NCBI GenBank assembly: GCA_947629615.1 | Contig: CANRER010000074.1 | Location: 1-7,180, forward strand | DNA: 7,180 bases | From: an uncultured Clostridia bacterium | GTDB lineage: Bacteria; Bacillota; Clostridia; UMGS1883 | Direction of reading: 5' to 3' | Shown: positions 4,924 to 7,180 of the stretch, in pieces | Layout of the letters: each line of letters starts with the position of its first letter | Numbering within the stretch: the first letter of the stretch is position 1 | Notes under the pieces: model-generated | The model's database searches: none | Told to the model about the DNA's origin: nothing | What the model saw: only the letters and a program-made list of their open reading frames with translations | Made by a program: the position numbers and the translations under genes

Positions 4924-5756
4924 ACGAGCTTTGCGAGGCGGCGATTAAGGGCGCTACGGCCGAGGCCGGAAAGGCGGGCGAGCTCGCTAAGGCTGAGCTC
5001 GGGGTTTTCGGCGCGGGCGTAGGCAACGGCCTTAAGGTCATCAGGCAGGGCTTCGAGCCTGCCGTCGGCGGCGAGGGCGTCGATGGCGGCGCACTGGCGG
5101 GCCGAGGCGGCGTAGGTTTTATCGAGATTGGCGGCAAAGCAGTTGCCGCGCCGATTTTCGCGATTGGCGACGTCCTTTTCGACCTGCATATCCGCAATAG
5201 CCATCATGGCGCGCTGCGCCCCCATGACGGTGAGGCTGTCGCAGACGGATTCGTGATCCTCGAGGTATATCACGTAATAATTCTTGCGCACGGCCGAGGC
5301 CGGCGAAAGGCCGAAGCCGCCGAGCATTTCCGACGCGAGGGCCGCGAGGGTTTCGTTATAGGCGAAAAGCTCTATTCGGTAGTTTTTGGCCGGGTCGCTG
5401 ACGGTGCCGGCCATGAGAAAGGCTCCGCGCAAAAAGGCCCGCTTGCAGCAGTCGCGGGCGAAAAGCTCCTCGTCAATGGCGGCGTCGCCGCCGTCCATGC
5501 TGACGCCCAGTTCGTCGAGCAGAGAAATCGGGGCGCGTATTTCGGGGGCGGTTTGGCGTTCGGCTATGCCGAGCGCCTTTTTTAACAGCACGCACACCCG
5601 CTTGAACACCGCGTCGCGCTCGGCGCGGAGAACGATGACCTCGTCGCCCGCGTCGCCGCCGAAAAGCAGGCAGGCGGCAAGCTCCGCCCTGACGCAGCAT
5701 TGCCGCCCGAGCGGCAGGGCGCACAGTTCGGCCTTTACGTCTGATGAAAAAGACAT
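4905..5756 (-). CDS. whiA: DNA-binding protein WhiA, sporulation/division regulator
   Basis: WhiA couples a degenerate LAGLIDADG homing-endonuclease fold to a C-terminal helix-turn-helix; in Gram-positive bacteria it affects division, and in Streptomyces sporulation. The 283-residue product starts MSFSSDVKAEL, typical of the family; C20/C21 and RAELAACLLFGG follow. The LAGLIDADG-type segment is RAFLRGAFLMAGTVSDP (106-122). The C-terminal helix-turn-helix lies at about 251-283 (LSLSELARLSGLGRSALNRRL). It is slightly shorter than the usual 300 or more residues. AAGGAGTG lies 9 bases before the ATG. It follows rapZ by 25 bases and is the last gene of its operon. The frequent neighbour yvcK (glmR) is missing between the two. 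The stop codon lies inside an inverted repeat (4896-4923). Confidence 0.96.
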   Translation of the reverse strand: MSFSSDVKAELCALPLGRQCCVRAELAACLLFGGDAGDEVIVLRAERDAVFKRVCVLLKKALGIAERQTAPEIRAPISLLDELGVSMDGGDAAIDEELFARDCCKRAFLRGAFLMAGTVSDPAKNYRIELFAYNETLAALASEMLGGFGLSPASAVRKNYYVIYLEDHESVCDSLTVMGAQRAMMAIADMQVEKDVANRENRRGNCFAANLDKTYAASARQCAAIDALAADGRLEALPDDLKAVAYARAENPELSLSELARLSGLGRSALNRRLAKLVVLAEA

Positions 5757-5781
5757 ATACCGTCACTCCTTGCGGGGGGCG

Positions 5782-6630
5782 TCAGGCGTTGATGTCGCGA
5801 TGAGTTACCGACACGTTCGCCCCGTTTTGCGCGAGCAGCTTGCCCAACGCCTCGGCGATGACAACGCTGCGGTGGCGGCCGCCCGTGCAGCCGATACATA
5901 TTACAAGCTGGGTCTTGCCCTCGTCCACGTAGTAAGGCACGAGGGTGGTTATCATGTCGTAAAGCTTATCGAGGAATTTCAGCGTTTGGGGAAAATCCAT
6001 CACGTAATCGCGCACGGAAGCCTCAAGCCCGCTGTGCGGCTTCAGATTTTCGATATAGAAGGGGTTCGGCAGGAAGCGCACGTCGAACACGAGGTCGGCG
6101 TCGGCGGGAATGCCGTGCTTGAAGCCGAAGGAGCGGCACTCGACGGTGAAGTAGCTTTCCTCGCCCGCGCCGTAAATATCGGTGACGATGCGCTTGAGCT
6201 GGCGCGTGAGGAGGTTGCTGGTGTCGATTATCTGGTCGGCGCGGAGGCGCAGGCCCTTAAGCTTTTCGCGTTCGCGCTCGATGCCGTCGGCTATGCGGCC
6301 GTCCATGCTGAGCGGGTGGCTGCGGCGGCTCTCCTTATACCGCTTGATAATCACGCTGTCGTTCGCTTCGAGGAACAGAACCTCGAAGGGGAAGTCGTTG
6401 GCGCGGAGGTCGTCGAGCTCCTTTTCGATGTCGTCGAACATATCGCCGCTGCGAATGTCGGTGACGATGGCCACGTTTTGCAGGCTTTGCTCGGTGTAGC
6501 AGGCCTTGGCGAAGGTGTTGATGAATATGGGCGGCATATTGTCGATGCAGTAATAGCCGATGTCCTCCAGAAAGTGCATGACCTGCGTTTTGCCCGCGCC
6601 GCTCATGCCTGTGATGATGACAAATCTCAT
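5782..6630 (-). CDS. rapZ: RNase adapter / nucleotide-binding protein RapZ (YvcJ family)
   Basis: RapZ is a P-loop protein that binds and hydrolyses nucleotides. In Escherichia coli it directs RNase E to the small RNA GlmZ and so tunes amino-sugar synthesis; the Bacillus counterpart YvcJ affects competence. The 282-residue product has Walker A GMSGAGKT at 8-15, the conserved segment VAIVTDIRSGD at 53-63, FLEANDSVIIKRYKESRRSHPL in the middle, and the C-terminal signature CIGCTGGRHRSV at 245-256. Length and motifs are complete. The ATG overlaps the murB stop (ATGA), with GGAGAGG just before it, so the two genes are translationally coupled. whiA follows after 25 bases. The E. coli role need not apply here, as GlmY/GlmZ are not expected in Bacillota. 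Confidence 0.97.
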   Translation of the reverse strand: MRFVIITGMSGAGKTQVMHFLEDIGYYCIDNMPPIFINTFAKACYTEQSLQNVAIVTDIRSGDMFDDIEKELDDLRANDFPFEVLFLEANDSVIIKRYKESRRSHPLSMDGRIADGIEREREKLKGLRLRADQIIDTSNLLTRQLKRIVTDIYGAGEESYFTVECRSFGFKHGIPADADLVFDVRFLPNPFYIENLKPHSGLEASVRDYVMDFPQTLKFLDKLYDMITTLVPYYVDEGKTQLVICIGCTGGRHRSVVIAEALGKLLAQNGANVSVTHRDINA

Positions 6631-7180
6631 TGTTCCTCTCCCCTTTGCCAGATTTTTATTTCGGGCTCGAGCGTAATTCCGCTGCTTTCAAAGACCGCGC
6701 TCCGCACCCGCGCAAGCAGGGTCGTTACGTCGGCGGCGGTGGCTCCGCCGCGGTTTATCACAAAGCCGGCGTGCTTTTCGCTGACCTGCGCCCCGCCCAC
6801 CGTAAGACCTTTAAGGCCCGCCTCTTCGATGAGGGCGGCGGCGTAACCGCCGGCGGGCCGCTTGAACGCGCTGCCCGCGCTGGGGTATTCGAGCGGCTGC
6901 TTTTCGCGGCGGCGGCGGGCAAGCTCCGCCATGCGGGCGGCGACGTCGGCCTTTTTGGCGGGCGTTAGCGCGAAGCTCGCGCCCGTGATAACCGAGCCCG
7001 TACCCGCCAGAGCGCTCGAGCGGTAGCCAAACTTCATTTGGGCGTTCGTGGCGGCGGCCTTTTCGCCGTCGGGACCGACATAATCCACGGCCTCGGTCAC
7101 GTCGGCAAGCTCGCCGCCGTAGGCCCCCGCGTTCATGACCAACCCTCCGCCCACGTTGCCCGGTATGCCCGAGGCAAACT
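6627..7180 (-). CDS. murB: UDP-N-acetylenolpyruvoylglucosamine reductase MurB, C-terminal part (continues past right edge)
   Basis: MurB is the FAD/NADPH enzyme that reduces enolpyruvyl-UDP-GlcNAc to UDP-MurNAc, the second committed step of peptidoglycan synthesis, in the cytoplasm. The visible 183 residues begin FASGIPGNVGGG, part of the FAD-binding domain, followed by MNAGAYGGE. The FGYRSSAL segment, the substrate-binding GSAFKRPAGGYAAALIEEAG with its conserved serine proton donor, and the C-terminal LEPEIKIW with its conserved glutamate are all present. The open frame runs off the window, so the true start is outside; a GTG at 7154 is only an internal valine. The stop overlaps the rapZ ATG by the ATGA arrangement, making murB-rapZ-whiA one operon. 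Confidence 0.96.
   Translation of the reverse strand, partial: FASGIPGNVGGGLVMNAGAYGGELADVTEAVDYVGPDGEKAAATNAQMKFGYRSSALAGTGSVITGASFALTPAKKADVAARMAELARRRREKQPLEYPSAGSAFKRPAGGYAAALIEEAGLKGLTVGGAQVSEKHAGFVINRGGATAADVTTLLARVRSAVFESSGITLEPEIKIWQRGEEQ

Noticed and set aside
4736..5197. 153-residue minus-strand frame extending past whiA
   Set aside because: Out of frame with whiA, Pro/Ser/Ala-rich composition, crosses the intrinsic terminator, no start signals.
5386..6846. 486-residue plus-strand frame
   Set aside because: Antisense to whiA, rapZ and murB, all of which have family motifs, start signals and operon spacing.
1..7180. tRNA, rRNA, insertion sequences, attachment sites or a prophage remnant
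   Set aside because: No cloverleaf, rRNA motif, transposase frame or paired terminal repeats were seen on reading both strands; a structured search could still find a small RNA.

Overview
The window looks like chromosomal housekeeping DNA from a GC-rich, low-motility-of-content member of the Bacillota, most likely class Clostridia. The basis is a CtsR-type heat-shock regulator with a CtsR operator, a ctsR-mcsA-clpC cluster, a murB-rapZ-whiA cluster, strong AGGAGG-type ribosome binding sites and textbook sigma-A promoters. Coding DNA is strongly GC-rich at third positions, which produces many long false antisense reading frames. I cannot name a genus; an uncultured gut-type lineage is a guess.

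Layout. From 1 to 1495, on the minus strand, lies the class III heat-shock operon ctsR - mcsA - clpC (clpC runs off the left edge). mcsA carries a +1 frameshift in a run of seven G (plus strand) and no mcsB lies between mcsA and clpC. From 1496 to 1813 lies a divergent control region: a leader for ctsR, a sigma-A promoter reading left flanked by two CtsR boxes, and a perfect-consensus sigma-A promoter reading right. From 1814 to 4608, on the plus strand, lie three genes: an 81-residue four-cysteine orphan, a zinc-ribbon membrane protein, and a GH50-like (clan GH-A) glycoside hydrolase without a signal peptide. From 4608 to about 4830 there is an AT-rich patch with a possible 58-residue ORF coupled to the hydrolase stop codon. 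From 4831 to 7180, on the minus strand, lie murB (cut by the right edge), rapZ and whiA, ending in a clear intrinsic terminator at 4831-4858; the usual yvcK/glmR gene is absent between rapZ and whiA.

How the genes work together. CtsR probably represses its own operon through the two boxes, so that the ClpC unfoldase and the McsA adaptor are made on heat or protein stress. murB, rapZ and whiA form a cell-wall/division-linked operon with overlapping or closely spaced genes. The middle plus-strand genes have no evident link to either cluster.

I found no mobile element, CRISPR array, tRNA or rRNA, and nothing that convincingly amounts to a new biological system. The points most worth a second look are the frameshifted, single-zinc-finger mcsA in an operon without mcsB, the CtsR operator architecture, the missing yvcK, and the two small orphan reading frames.
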